The notes below the pieces were generated by a model, which was given only the letters and a program-made list of their open reading frames with translations, ran no database searches and was not told the DNA's origin. 64,000 nt of DNA from Nocardia yamanashiensis NBRC 100130 (GTDB taxonomy: Bacteria; Actinomycetota; Actinomycetes; Mycobacteriales; Mycobacteriaceae): contig NZ_BDCD01000014.1 in NCBI RefSeq assembly GCF_001613325.1, positions 1-64,000 of the forward strand, in the 5' to 3' direction. Every line of letters starts with the position of its first letter. The first letter of the stretch is position 1. Of this stretch, positions 7,949-15,951 are shown in pieces. The translations under genes and the position numbers were made by a program.

Positions 7949-9036
7949 CGGCGAAGGAGCGCGGTGAAGGCGATCGCGCCTTCCAGCCGAGCCAGCGGCG
8001 CACCGAGGCAGAAATGCAGCCCGTGCCCGAACCCCAGGTGGGCCGACTGGTTGGTTTCCGGTGCGAGGGCGGTAGGCACGGGATACTGCCCGGGATCCCG
8101 ATTCGCGGCAGCCAGCGCGATGGACACGAGTTCACCCGCGGGGATAACGGTGTCCCCCACCGGAATCGGCTCCGTGGTGTACCGAGTGGTGGCCAGATTC
8201 ACGGGCCCGTCCAAGCGCAGAAACTCTTCGACGACCGTGGGAATACCGGCCGGATCGCCGCACAACTCCTCCCACCGCGCCCGGTCCCGCAACAATGCGA
8301 GGGTGCCGTTGCCGATGAGATTGACGGTGGTTTCGTGCCCGGCGACGAGCAGCAGCAACGCCATCCCGATGAGCTCGTCCTCGTCCAGCCGCGCCTCGGC
8401 ATCGGTGACGAGCACGGAGAGCAGATCATCCCCCGGCTGAGCCCGTTTGCGCCGCAGCAACTTCCGCAGGAACTCAACCATTTGAGCCTGCGCCCGCACC
8501 CGATCGGCCGGCGCGGACACCGTCCCCACGATCGCCTTGGTCCACTCCCGGAACGCATCGTGATCGTCGATGGCGACGTCGAGCAGATCGCAGATGACCG
8601 CCACCGGCAGCGGAACCGCGAACGCCTCGAGCAGATCCACCTCCTCGGCGGCGGCCATCCCGGTGAGGAGATCCTCGGCGGTGCGCTCGATGAGCGGACA
8701 CAGTCCGGCAATGCGCCGCCCGGTGAACGCCCTGCTCACCGCCTTGCGCAGCCGGGTGTGGTCGGGCGCATCGGCATTGAGCATATGCCGCATCCCCGGG
8801 TCGAGCGGCGTATCCCGCTGCGGCACACCCCTTTTCGCCGACACCAGCGCGGTCAGCCGGTCGATGTCCTTGGCCAGCCGCGGATCGGCGAGCAACGCCC
8901 GCCCCTCGGCGTACCCGAGCACGATCCACCGCCGCAGCCCGTCACCGAAGTCGACGCACCGCACCGGCCCCTGTTCCCGCCATTGCCGGTAGTAGGCGTG
9001 CGGGTCCACGAAGAACCCGGCCTCGAGGCGCTCCAT
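7849..9036 (-). CDS. Cytochrome P450
   Basis: A 395-residue soluble bacterial P450. All diagnostic motifs are present: I-helix AGHETT, K-helix EFLR (ExxR) and the heme-binding loop FGHGLHFCLGAPLAR with the Cys ligand. Electron partners (ferredoxin, reductase) are not adjacent. The start ATG follows GAGGA immediately. The gene converges on and overlaps the HupE gene. Substrate not predictable; CYP105/107-type monooxygenation of a small hydrophobic molecule is the most general expectation. Confidence 0.9.
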   Translation of the reverse strand: MERLEAGFFVDPHAYYRQWREQGPVRCVDFGDGLRRWIVLGYAEGRALLADPRLAKDIDRLTALVSAKRGVPQRDTPLDPGMRHMLNADAPDHTRLRKAVSRAFTGRRIAGLCPLIERTAEDLLTGMAAAEEVDLLEAFAVPLPVAVICDLLDVAIDDHDAFREWTKAIVGTVSAPADRVRAQAQMVEFLRKLLRRKRAQPGDDLLSVLVTDAEARLDEDELIGMALLLLVAGHETTVNLIGNGTLALLRDRARWEELCGDPAGIPTVVEEFLRLDGPVNLATTRYTTEPIPVGDTVIPAGELVSIALAAANRDPGQYPVPTALAPETNQSAHLGFGHGLHFCLGAPLARLEGAIAFTALLRRYPKLRLAVAESELRWYPNPVIRGLTALPVRLR

Positions 9037-9084
9037 TCCTCGACGCTACCCCGATCGCCGGATTCGATTGGCGGACTTACCGGT

Positions 9085-9819
9085 TCACACCGCGGCGCGG
9101 GTCTTGCGGTCGCGTGCGCGATTCAGGGCGAGCCGCCAGAGCGAGGTGGCGATATCGACCGGAAGCCGCGGCCCGGCGGCGATTTTCGTCATCTCCAGCC
9201 GCGCCTTGCGGAGCAGATCCGCGGAAGCCTTGTCCGGGTGGCCGGTGTCGAACGGCGGATGCGGATCGTATTCGATGGCAAGCTGGATCAGCTGCGCCCG
9301 CTCCTCCCCCGCGATCTCCCCCGCCAGCCACAGCCCGAGATCGATCCCGGCCGACACCCCGGCGGCGGTGACGATCTTCCCGCTGCGCACGATCCGCTCG
9401 TGCGGCCGGGATTTCGCCCCGAACGCGGCCAGCGCGGGCTGCGCCGCCCAGTGTGTGGTGGCCGGATGCCCGCGCAGAATATCGGCGGCGGCCAGCACCA
9501 GCGCACCGCTGCACACCGAGGTGGTCCATTGCGTCGTCCGATGGACCGCCCGCAACCATTCCACCAATTCCTTGTCCGCCATGGCCGTCGCCGTCGCAGA
9601 CGCGGAACCTGGTACCAGTACCAGGTCCGGAGCCGGAGTCTCGGCGAACGTGTGCGTGGCCCCGAGCACCAGCACCCCGCTGTCGGACACGATCGGCCCG
9701 ACTTCGTTGGACACGAACCGCAGTTCACTGTCCGGCAGATTGCGCAGCACCTCGTAGGGACCGATCGCATCCAGCACGGTGAGCCCCGGATACAACACGA
9801 TGGCGATCTGGAATGTCAT
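9085..9819 (-). CDS. DJ-1/PfpI-family protein (isonitrile-hydratase-like)
   Basis: A 244-residue class I glutamine-amidotransferase-like protein. DAIGPYEVLRNLP near the N-terminus and TSVCSGALVLAAA with Cys103 at the nucleophile elbow match the DJ-1/PfpI group close to isonitrile hydratase. The C-terminal 50 residues are an Arg-rich helical extension. It starts 15 bp after the stop of the GlxA-type regulator on the same strand, so the two are probably one operon. Confidence 0.85.
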   Translation of the reverse strand: MTFQIAIVLYPGLTVLDAIGPYEVLRNLPDSELRFVSNEVGPIVSDSGVLVLGATHTFAETPAPDLVLVPGSASATATAMADKELVEWLRAVHRTTQWTTSVCSGALVLAAADILRGHPATTHWAAQPALAAFGAKSRPHERIVRSGKIVTAAGVSAGIDLGLWLAGEIAGEERAQLIQLAIEYDPHPPFDTGHPDKASADLLRKARLEMTKIAAGPRLPVDIATSLWRLALNRARDRKTRAAV

Positions 9820-9834
9820 CAGACGATCTCTCTT

Positions 9835-10791
9835 TCAGAACCGAGTGAACCGGGCGCGATACTCGCCCGGCGGAATGCCCAAGTGGCGGTGGAAGATTCG
9901 ATACAGCGTCTCGGGACTGCCGAGCCCGACGGCGGCCGCGACCCGGTCCAGGGGCTGGTCGGTGGTTTCCAGCAGCCGCCGCGCCGCGCCGATCCGCACC
10001 CGTTCGACGTAGCGGGCCGGCGTCAGCCCCGTCTCCCCGGCGAACACCCGCGAGAAATGCCGCGTGCTCATCCCCGCACGTGCCGCCAGCGCCGCCAGCG
10101 ACAGATCCTCGGCGAGGTTCTCTTCCAGCCAAACCTGCAGCGTGCGAAGGGAATCCCGTTTCGGCGGATCCGCGGCGATGGGTGCGCTGAACTGGCTCTG
10201 CCCGCCCGGCCGATGCAGATACACCACCAGCCATCGCGCCACCTCCCGGGCCAGTTCCGGCCCGTGATCAGCGGCCACGATGGCCAGCGCCAAATCGATC
10301 CCGGCAGTCACCCCGGCCGAGGTCCACACCGGCCCGTCCTGCACATAGATCCGATCGGGTTCGGTGCGCACACCGGGAAATTCACGCGCCAGCAGTTCTC
10401 CGCCCGCCCAGTGCGTGGTGGCCCGGCGGCCCTCCAACAGTCCGGCCTGCGCCAGCAGGAACGCCCCCGAGCACACCGACCCGGTCCGCGCGGACATCCC
10501 GGCGACCCGTTCGATCCCGCCCACCAGCGCCGCGTCCCGGCACGCCGCCCACGACGACAGGCCCCCGGCCACCAGCAGCGTGTCGACGGGCTCGTCCCAG
10601 GTCGCGAGGTCATGGCGCGCGATCACCTCGACCCCGCTCGCGGACCGCACCGGCCCGGCGGGCGTCGCCGCGATCTCCACCCGATACCCGGGCGTGGCCC
10701 CCAGGAACGCGGCCCCGCTGAACACATCGGCGGGCCCGGACAGGTCCAGCAATTGGAACCCGTCGAACACCACCATCAGCACCACCCGCAT
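9835..10791 (-). CDS. GlxA-family AraC-type transcriptional regulator
   Basis: The protein (318 aa) combines an N-terminal DJ-1-like domain (residues about 1-175; VFDGFQLLDLSGPADVF, GSVCSGAFLLA) with a C-terminal AraC/XylS DNA-binding domain (about 215-315; SLAALAARAGMSTRHFSRVF and a second HTH ending PPGEYRARF). It probably controls the downstream DJ-1 gene. The GGAGG site lies 1 nt before the ATG at 10791 but 7 nt before an in-frame GTG at 10785, so the real start may be that GTG. Confidence 0.88.
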   Translation of the reverse strand: MRVVLMVVFDGFQLLDLSGPADVFSGAAFLGATPGYRVEIAATPAGPVRSASGVEVIARHDLATWDEPVDTLLVAGGLSSWAACRDAALVGGIERVAGMSARTGSVCSGAFLLAQAGLLEGRRATTHWAGGELLAREFPGVRTEPDRIYVQDGPVWTSAGVTAGIDLALAIVAADHGPELAREVARWLVVYLHRPGGQSQFSAPIAADPPKRDSLRTLQVWLEENLAEDLSLAALAARAGMSTRHFSRVFAGETGLTPARYVERVRIGAARRLLETTDQPLDRVAAAVGLGSPETLYRIFHRHLGIPPGEYRARFTRF

Positions 10792-10916
10792 GCCTCCAGC
10801 CTGCGACCACGCCCGGATGGCGTCAATGACACGACTATGGCAATTCCGGCCATCGATGACACCCGCACCGGCGCGTCACGCGTATTCCCCGGTGACCGGG
10901 TGAGACCCTGCCCGGT

Positions 10917-11300
10917 GTGACCGATTCCCTCATGCTCGCCGCCATGGATACGGTGTCGGAACTGGTGAATTCGACCGCCGCCAGCGCCACCGGCACCGAT
11001 CTGCCGAGCGTCACCTGGACCTGGGACAGCTGCGCCCGCCTCGCCACGCCCGGCGCGGACCGTCCGGAGTTTCTCGGCACCATCCACCTCGACCTATCCG
11101 GTCCCGAAGCCGAGGCCGCCTTGATGGAATGGGCGGACGCGCTCGACCTATCGGAATCCACCAGCCCCCGCGAGGCCGCAGACGGCCGCCGCGCCTTCAC
11201 CGGCCTGCTCGCCGGCTCCCTAATCCGCATTACCGCCATGATCGAAACTACGAAGGACGCAATGGATTTCGACACCGACTACTACAGCGTGGTGCTCTGA
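10917..11300 (+). CDS. Hypothetical acidic protein
   Basis: A 127-residue acidic protein (GTG start) with no recognised domain, signal or membrane segment. It contains TVTWDSC-like and SLIRITAMIETT strands and alternates predicted helices and strands. It stands alone between the GlxA operon and a TetR gene and is followed 28 bp later by a strong terminator, which supports expression. Function unknown. Confidence 0.6.
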   Translation: MTDSLMLAAMDTVSELVNSTAASATGTDLPSVTWTWDSCARLATPGADRPEFLGTIHLDLSGPEAEAALMEWADALDLSESTSPREAADGRRAFTGLLAGSLIRITAMIETTKDAMDFDTDYYSVVL

Positions 11301-11328
11301 CCCGTCCCTGCCGCAGCGTGATCCAGCC

Positions 11329-11355
11329 AGGCCCGCGATAGCGCATCGCGGGCCT
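11329..11355. terminator. Perfect 11-bp stem hairpin between convergent genes
   Basis: AGGCCCGCGAT, loop AGCGC, ATCGCGGGCCT. It sits between the + gene ending at 11300 and the - gene ending at 11371, so it can act in both directions. Confidence 0.8.
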
Positions 11356-11370
11356 CTTCCGTCGCCCGCG

Positions 11371-11982
11371 TCACGCCGTCTCGCGTTCACTCTCGATCCA
11401 CGCCCCGATCATGGCGGCGGTGTCCTCGATCAGCCGGTCGCGGTCGATCCCTTTGGGCGAGAACGCGATCCGGAAGCTGGCCGCCAGGCCGGTGTTCATC
11501 ATGACCAGGGCTTTGCCGTCGAGGTCGGCATTGTCGCGGGGTCCCCACTGGTGCAGCAGGTAGGCGCGGGTGAGGACCAGCAGGCGGCGTTCGAGGTCGG
11601 TCAGTTCGAGGGCGCTGAGCGGGATCTGCGCGACCAGGGCGCGGGCCAGGCCCTCTTGGGCGGCGAGGGTGTCGGCGATGGCGCGCAGGCTGGCGGCGAC
11701 GGCGTCGCGGGGCGGTCCGGCGAGGGTGCCGAGGACAGCGGTGGTGAAGCGCTCCTCGATCTCGGCGAGGAAGCGGGTGCGCAGGACCTCCACGATTTCC
11801 TCGCGGTCGGCGAAGTAGCGGTAGAGGGTGCCGATGCTCATACCCGCATGCGCGGCGATCCGATTGGTCGAGGTGTCGGCGATGCCGCGTTCTGCAAAAA
11901 GTTGAGCGGCCGCTTCGACGACCCGTTCCCGGGAGTCCAGCGCGCGCTGTTGTTTCGGGCTCTTACGCAGTTCAGATGCCAT
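11371..11982 (-). CDS. TetR-family regulator
   Basis: A 203-residue regulator with the N-terminal TetR HTH at residues about 15-62 (RERVVEAAAQLFAERG, TSTNRIAAHAGMSIGTLYRYFADRE) and an all-helical C-terminal domain. It is divergent from the MpaB-like oxygenase gene, which starts 70 bp away. An inverted repeat, ATGAG-N6-CTCAT at 12023-12038, lies between them and is the probable binding site. Confidence 0.9.
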   Translation of the reverse strand: MASELRKSPKQQRALDSRERVVEAAAQLFAERGIADTSTNRIAAHAGMSIGTLYRYFADREEIVEVLRTRFLAEIEERFTTAVLGTLAGPPRDAVAASLRAIADTLAAQEGLARALVAQIPLSALELTDLERRLLVLTRAYLLHQWGPRDNADLDGKALVMMNTGLAASFRIAFSPKGIDRDRLIEDTAAMIGAWIESERETA

Positions 11983-12022
11983 ACCGTCGGCCTACGAACG
12001 CGGCGCGAAATCGAAGTAGAAC

Positions 12023-12038
12023 ATGAGCACGAACTCAT
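12023..12038. promoter_or_regulatory. Candidate TetR operator upstream of the MpaB-like gene
   Basis: ATGAG-N6-CTCAT overlaps an in-frame ATG at 12023. A possible -10 box TACAGT (12041-12046) precedes the second ATG at 12053, which would give a leaderless message under repressor control. Confidence 0.4.
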
Positions 12039-12052
12039 TTTACAGTTTCGGT

Positions 12053-13315
12053 ATGAGCACTGCGGCCTTCTCGCCGGATCACCCGGCACCCACCGAATTC
12101 CGCTATCGGGAGCGGATTTCCGATCCCGATGTGCAGCGGGCGCGCCGGCTGTGGCAGCGCATCTTCCGCTTCGATCCGCAGCCTTCCGAGGACCTGGTGA
12201 GTGCGTTCGGCGCGGCCTACTACCAGGCCGATCCGGTGGCGGAGGCGTTCGTGGACGAGGTGTATCTGGGCGAGTTGGGCCCGAAGGCGGGGCGCGCCAT
12301 GCTCGATCGCGCGCTCACCCACGGAATCGAGTCGGTGCCGGACGCGCCGCCGTCGCTGGTGCGGCTGTTCCGCGAGTACGAGACGCCGCCCGACTGGCTG
12401 GATCCGGAGCTGGTCGAGCTGGGCGCGCGGGTGTTCCGCCGCTGGGGCACTTCGGTTTTCAGCTTCGCCACCACCAGCACCCTGGAGATGTACTCGGAGA
12501 GTTCCATCGCCAAACCGCTCGCCTACACCGGCGGCTATACGGGTGCGCGGGCGCACAAGCGGCAGCTGGAGACGGTGCGGTTCTGGATCGACGTGTCCGA
12601 ACCCGGCGGCCTGTATCCCGGTGCGCGCGGCCGTCAGACCGCCATGCGGGTGCGGATCATGCACGTGTTCATCCGCCGCAAGCTGACTAAGCGGCCCGAA
12701 TGGGATCACGCGGCTTGGGGTGTGCCGATCAGCGTCGGCGATGCCACCCTCACCCTGATGGGCGGCAGCGTGGTGCCGGGGCTGGCGCTCTGGAGCATCG
12801 GGTATCAGACCACGATCCGGGAAATCGAAGCGACACTGCACTTCTGGCGGTACGTCGGTCATCTGCTCGGTGTGCAGCCCGAGTGGTATCCGCGCGATTT
12901 CCGCGACTCGGTGCGGCTCATGTTCGCCGCGTTCGTCAAACGCGCTCACACGGCCGGAGCGGACGGCGAGGAACTGGTCGAATCGTATCTGCCCGCTTTC
13001 GCACCGAAGCCGGATACGCCGTGGCACAAGCGGATTCGTGACGAGTTCAACTATCGGGTGCAGATCGGCTACACCGGCGTATGGCTGCCACCGGCGACCT
13101 ACGCCCGCCACACCATGCCGAACCGGTTCCCCTGGATATTGCATCCGATCGCACAGGCTCCCTTGATCTTCGGTGCGGAGACGGCCCGGCGCATCGTGCC
13201 CGGTCTGGACGCCCTCGCCGACCGGGTGCAGCGTGCCCGCCGCGAGCGGTGGTACCGCAATGAAATGGGCGACCGGCACGCGGAATTCCAGCCGGTCGAG
13301 GAATTCCGCCGCTGA
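12053..13315 (+). CDS. Oxygenase MpaB family protein (DUF2236)
   Basis: A 420-residue helical protein of the MpaB/Lcp (DUF2236) superfamily. Supporting blocks are AKPLAYTGGYTGARAHKR, GRQTAMRVRIMH and a buried WGVPISVGDATLTLMGG segment, laid out like latex-clearing protein. Members are heme b oxygenases or, in MpaB, a membrane peroxidase-like enzyme. The start at 12053 is preferred over 12023 because the earlier ATG lies inside a palindrome; this is uncertain. Likely repressed by the divergent TetR. Confidence 0.75.
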   Translation: MSTAAFSPDHPAPTEFRYRERISDPDVQRARRLWQRIFRFDPQPSEDLVSAFGAAYYQADPVAEAFVDEVYLGELGPKAGRAMLDRALTHGIESVPDAPPSLVRLFREYETPPDWLDPELVELGARVFRRWGTSVFSFATTSTLEMYSESSIAKPLAYTGGYTGARAHKRQLETVRFWIDVSEPGGLYPGARGRQTAMRVRIMHVFIRRKLTKRPEWDHAAWGVPISVGDATLTLMGGSVVPGLALWSIGYQTTIREIEATLHFWRYVGHLLGVQPEWYPRDFRDSVRLMFAAFVKRAHTAGADGEELVESYLPAFAPKPDTPWHKRIRDEFNYRVQIGYTGVWLPPATYARHTMPNRFPWILHPIAQAPLIFGAETARRIVPGLDALADRVQRARRERWYRNEMGDRHAEFQPVEEFRR

Positions 13316-13320
13316 GCGGA

Positions 13321-14316
13321 TCAGCGCACGATCGCCGGCTCGGATGCCTCGGTCTCATCCGCGCGGGCGTACCGGCGCGCCAGCGCGGCACAGGTGATCA
13401 GCTGGATCTGGTGAAAGAGCATGAGCGGCAGCACGATCAGCCCCACCGCATGCCCGGCGAACAGCACCGACGCCATCGGTAGTCCGGTGGCCAGGCTCTT
13501 CTTGGACCCGCAGAAGGTCATGACGATGCGGTCCGGACGCGTGAACCCCAGCCACCGGCTGCCGAGCGCGGTCGCGCACAACACGACCGCCAGCAGGGCG
13601 GCACACACGGCGACGGTGGCCAGGAGATCCTTCGCCGACAATCCCTTCCAGATGCCCTGCACCACGCCCGCGCTGAAAGCCGCGTACACGACCAGATACA
13701 CCGACCCGCGATCCACGGCCGTGAGCAGCGTGGGCCGGCGCAGCACCCAGCCCAGCCGCGGCCGCAGCAGCTGCCCGGCCAAGAACGGCAGCAACAACTG
13801 CACCACGATGGCCAGCACCGCCGACGCCGACACCCGCACCTCGCCGGTGGTGTTCAGCAGCAGGATCACCAGCAGCGGGGTCACGAACACCCCGGCCAGG
13901 TTCGACAGCGACGCGCTCACCACCGCGCCCGCCACATTCCCGCGCGCGATCGAGGTGAACGCGATCGAGGACTGCACGGTCGAGGGCACCAGGCACAGGA
14001 ACAGCACCCCGGTGTAGAGGTCCTCGCTCAGCACCGACGGCACCAGCACCCGCAGCGCCAGCCCGAACAGCGGAAAGACCACGAAAGTCGCTGCCAGCAC
14101 GGCGGAATGCAGTCGCCAGTGCCGCAGGCCCGCCAGCGCCTCGCGGGGTTCCAGGCGCGCGCCATAGAGCAGGAACAGCACCGCGATGGCGATCTTGGTG
14201 GCCCAGCCGAGCAGCTCCGCCGCCTCGCCGCGCGCGGGCAGTACCGCCGCGCACGCCACGGTGGCGAGAATGCCGAGCAGGAACGGATCGATACGAAGCT
14301 TGGCCAGGATGCTCAC
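13321..14316 (-). CDS. SBF-like (bile acid:sodium symporter family, YfeH type) transporter
   Basis: A 331-residue membrane protein with about ten transmembrane helices. LVPSTVQSSIAFTSIARGN is the conserved discontinuous-helix region, and TFCGSKKSLATGLPMASVLF is characteristic of the SBF-like (PF13593) subgroup. The GTG at 14316 is preferred to an upstream ATG that would overlap the divergent LysR promoter. The neighbouring LysR gene starts 84 bp away in the opposite direction and is the obvious regulator. Substrate unknown; organic anions are transported by relatives. Confidence 0.82.
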   Translation of the reverse strand: MSILAKLRIDPFLLGILATVACAAVLPARGEAAELLGWATKIAIAVLFLLYGARLEPREALAGLRHWRLHSAVLAATFVVFPLFGLALRVLVPSVLSEDLYTGVLFLCLVPSTVQSSIAFTSIARGNVAGAVVSASLSNLAGVFVTPLLVILLLNTTGEVRVSASAVLAIVVQLLLPFLAGQLLRPRLGWVLRRPTLLTAVDRGSVYLVVYAAFSAGVVQGIWKGLSAKDLLATVAVCAALLAVVLCATALGSRWLGFTRPDRIVMTFCGSKKSLATGLPMASVLFAGHAVGLIVLPLMLFHQIQLITCAALARRYARADETEASEPAIVR

Positions 14317-14356
14317 CCTTGGAACGGTAGGAGCCGGCCGACCGATCGCGATAGTC

Positions 14357-14378
14357 GTTCGATCCGATAACTCCGAAC
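14357..14378. promoter_or_regulatory. Inverted repeat in the LysR/transporter divergent promoter
   Basis: GTTCG-N12-CGAAC lies 22 bp upstream of the LysR start. Interrupted dyads of this size in the shared promoter are typical LysR binding sites. Confidence 0.4.
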
Positions 14379-14399
14379 GGGAAATGCGATAATTCACCG

Positions 14400-15275
14400 G
14401 TGTTCGAACCCGATCTCCTGCGCACCTTCCTGGCCGTGGAGCGCGCGGGCGGCTTCACCGCGGCGGGCCGCCTGCTCGGGCTGCGGCAATCCACGGTCAG
14501 CGGTCATATCGCCCGGCTGGAACAGGCCGCGGGCCGGGAACTGTTCCGCCGCGACACCCGCAATCTGGCGCTCACCGCCGACGGGGCGGCCATGGTCGGG
14601 TTCGCCCGCCGCATTCTCGACGCGCAGGCCCAGGCCGAACGCTATTTCTCCGATTCCACTCTGACCGGGCTCATCCGCCTCGGCGCGTCCGACGATCTGA
14701 TGGCCCGCGAGCTGCCCGACATTCTGGTCGAGTTCCAGCGCATCCATCCCGGCGTCGACCTGGAGCTGACGGTGGGTTTGAGCGAGAACCTCAAAACACG
14801 CATGACCGCCGGGGAACTCGATCTGGTCTTCGGCAAGCGGCTGCCGGGCGAGCGGCACGGCCGGCTGCTCTGGCGCGATCGGCTCATCTGGGCGGGTCGT
14901 TCCGCCGCAACGGAATTCGACGATCCGATACCCCTGGTGACCTATCCCGACCCCAGCCTGACCCGGGAGCTCGCATTGCGCGCGCTGCGTCACGCGGGCC
15001 GTACCTATCGCGTCAGCTGTGTCAGTGACAGCCTGCTCGGTTTGCGCGCCGCAGCCCTGGCCGGGCTGGGCATCGTGGTGCACGCGGAGAGCGTGCTGCC
15101 CGAGGATCTCGTCCCGCTGACCGATTCGCGCCTACCGGAACTGGGCGAACTGGATTTCGTGCTCATGCATCGCCGCACCCGGCTGTCGGATCCGGAGCAG
15201 GCGCTGGTGGAGGTCATCACCGCCAATACCCGGCAGGCGGGCCGGGATTCGGTTACTCCGCGCGCGCCGCAGTGA
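14400..15275 (+). CDS. LysR-family transcriptional regulator
   Basis: The protein (291 aa, GTG start) has the LysR winged helix at residues 1-60 (LLRTFLAVERAGGFTAAGRL, LRQSTVSGHIARLEQ) and a periplasmic-binding-protein-like effector domain. It is transcribed away from the SBF-like transporter, the classical LysR arrangement. Its 3' end overlaps the convergent trpF by 23 bp. Confidence 0.92.
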   Translation: MFEPDLLRTFLAVERAGGFTAAGRLLGLRQSTVSGHIARLEQAAGRELFRRDTRNLALTADGAAMVGFARRILDAQAQAERYFSDSTLTGLIRLGASDDLMARELPDILVEFQRIHPGVDLELTVGLSENLKTRMTAGELDLVFGKRLPGERHGRLLWRDRLIWAGRSAATEFDDPIPLVTYPDPSLTRELALRALRHAGRTYRVSCVSDSLLGLRAAALAGLGIVVHAESVLPEDLVPLTDSRLPELGELDFVLMHRRTRLSDPEQALVEVITANTRQAGRDSVTPRAPQ

Positions 15276-15858
15276 GGAACGCGCGAATCAGGTCGTGGTC
15301 CTTGACCCCCGGGCTCGATTCGACGCCGCTCGAGACATCCACGCCCCAGGGCTGAGCCTGCGCGATGGCTTCCCGCACATTGCCGGGAGCCAGGCCACCC
15401 GCCAGCAGCCACCGGCCGGTCGGTCGTGCCGCGGTGAGCGCCGACAGATCCCATCGCTGCCCCGACCCGGCCTTGGGCGAATCCAGCAGCAGCACTTCCT
15501 CCCCGAACGCCCCCACCCGCAGATCCGGCTCGTCCTTCAGCGAGGTCGCCCGCCACAACCGCACGCCCAGCGCGGCCGCCGCCTCGAAATCCGCCTTCGT
15601 GTAGCGCCCGTGCAGTTGCAGCACGTCGACCCCGACCTCCAGGGCCACCCGAGCGCCCTCCTCGGCGCTCACATCGTGCACGACCAGCACCGAATCCACC
15701 TCTGCCGGAACGCTTCCGGCCAATTCCTTCACCAGCGCGGGCTCCACGGCCCGCACACTGGTCCGGCTCAGCACGAACCCGACCGCGTCGGCACCGGCGG
15801 CCACCGCGGTCTCGACGTCGCCGATCGAACTCAACCCGCACACCTTCACGAAAACCAC
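15253..15858 (-). CDS. trpF: Phosphoribosylanthranilate isomerase
   Basis: A 201-residue single-domain TIM barrel, the normal length for TrpF. The N-terminal VKVCGL carries the catalytic Cys, and LLLDSPKAGSGQRWD has the catalytic Asp and the phosphate-loop pattern. LAGGLAPGNV and GVDVSSGVESSPGVKD complete the phosphate-binding site. The enzyme converts N-(5-phosphoribosyl)anthranilate to CdRP in tryptophan synthesis. Starts at 15858 and 15849 (both GTG) are possible. No other trp gene is nearby. Many Actinobacteria rely on the bifunctional HisA/PriA for this step, so a free-standing trpF is notable. Confidence 0.88.
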   Translation of the reverse strand: MVFVKVCGLSSIGDVETAVAAGADAVGFVLSRTSVRAVEPALVKELAGSVPAEVDSVLVVHDVSAEEGARVALEVGVDVLQLHGRYTKADFEAAAALGVRLWRATSLKDEPDLRVGAFGEEVLLLDSPKAGSGQRWDLSALTAARPTGRWLLAGGLAPGNVREAIAQAQPWGVDVSSGVESSPGVKDHDLIRAFLTAARAE

Positions 15859-15951
15859 GACCTCGAGGTTATTCCCTGCAAGAATCCAACTCGCGTCGCC
15901 CCCGGCCGAATCCCGTGCCGGTGCAGCGCAGACGCACAACCGGGGGGTGTC

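Noticed and set aside
8014..10920. 968-codon open frame on the plus strand
   Set aside because: It is antisense to the P450, DJ-1 and GlxA genes, which have full family motifs; long antisense frames are expected at this GC content.
12023..12052. Upstream ATG for the MpaB-like gene
   Set aside because: It lies inside an inverted repeat and ahead of a plausible -10 box, so the ATG at 12053 was preferred; the longer form cannot be excluded.
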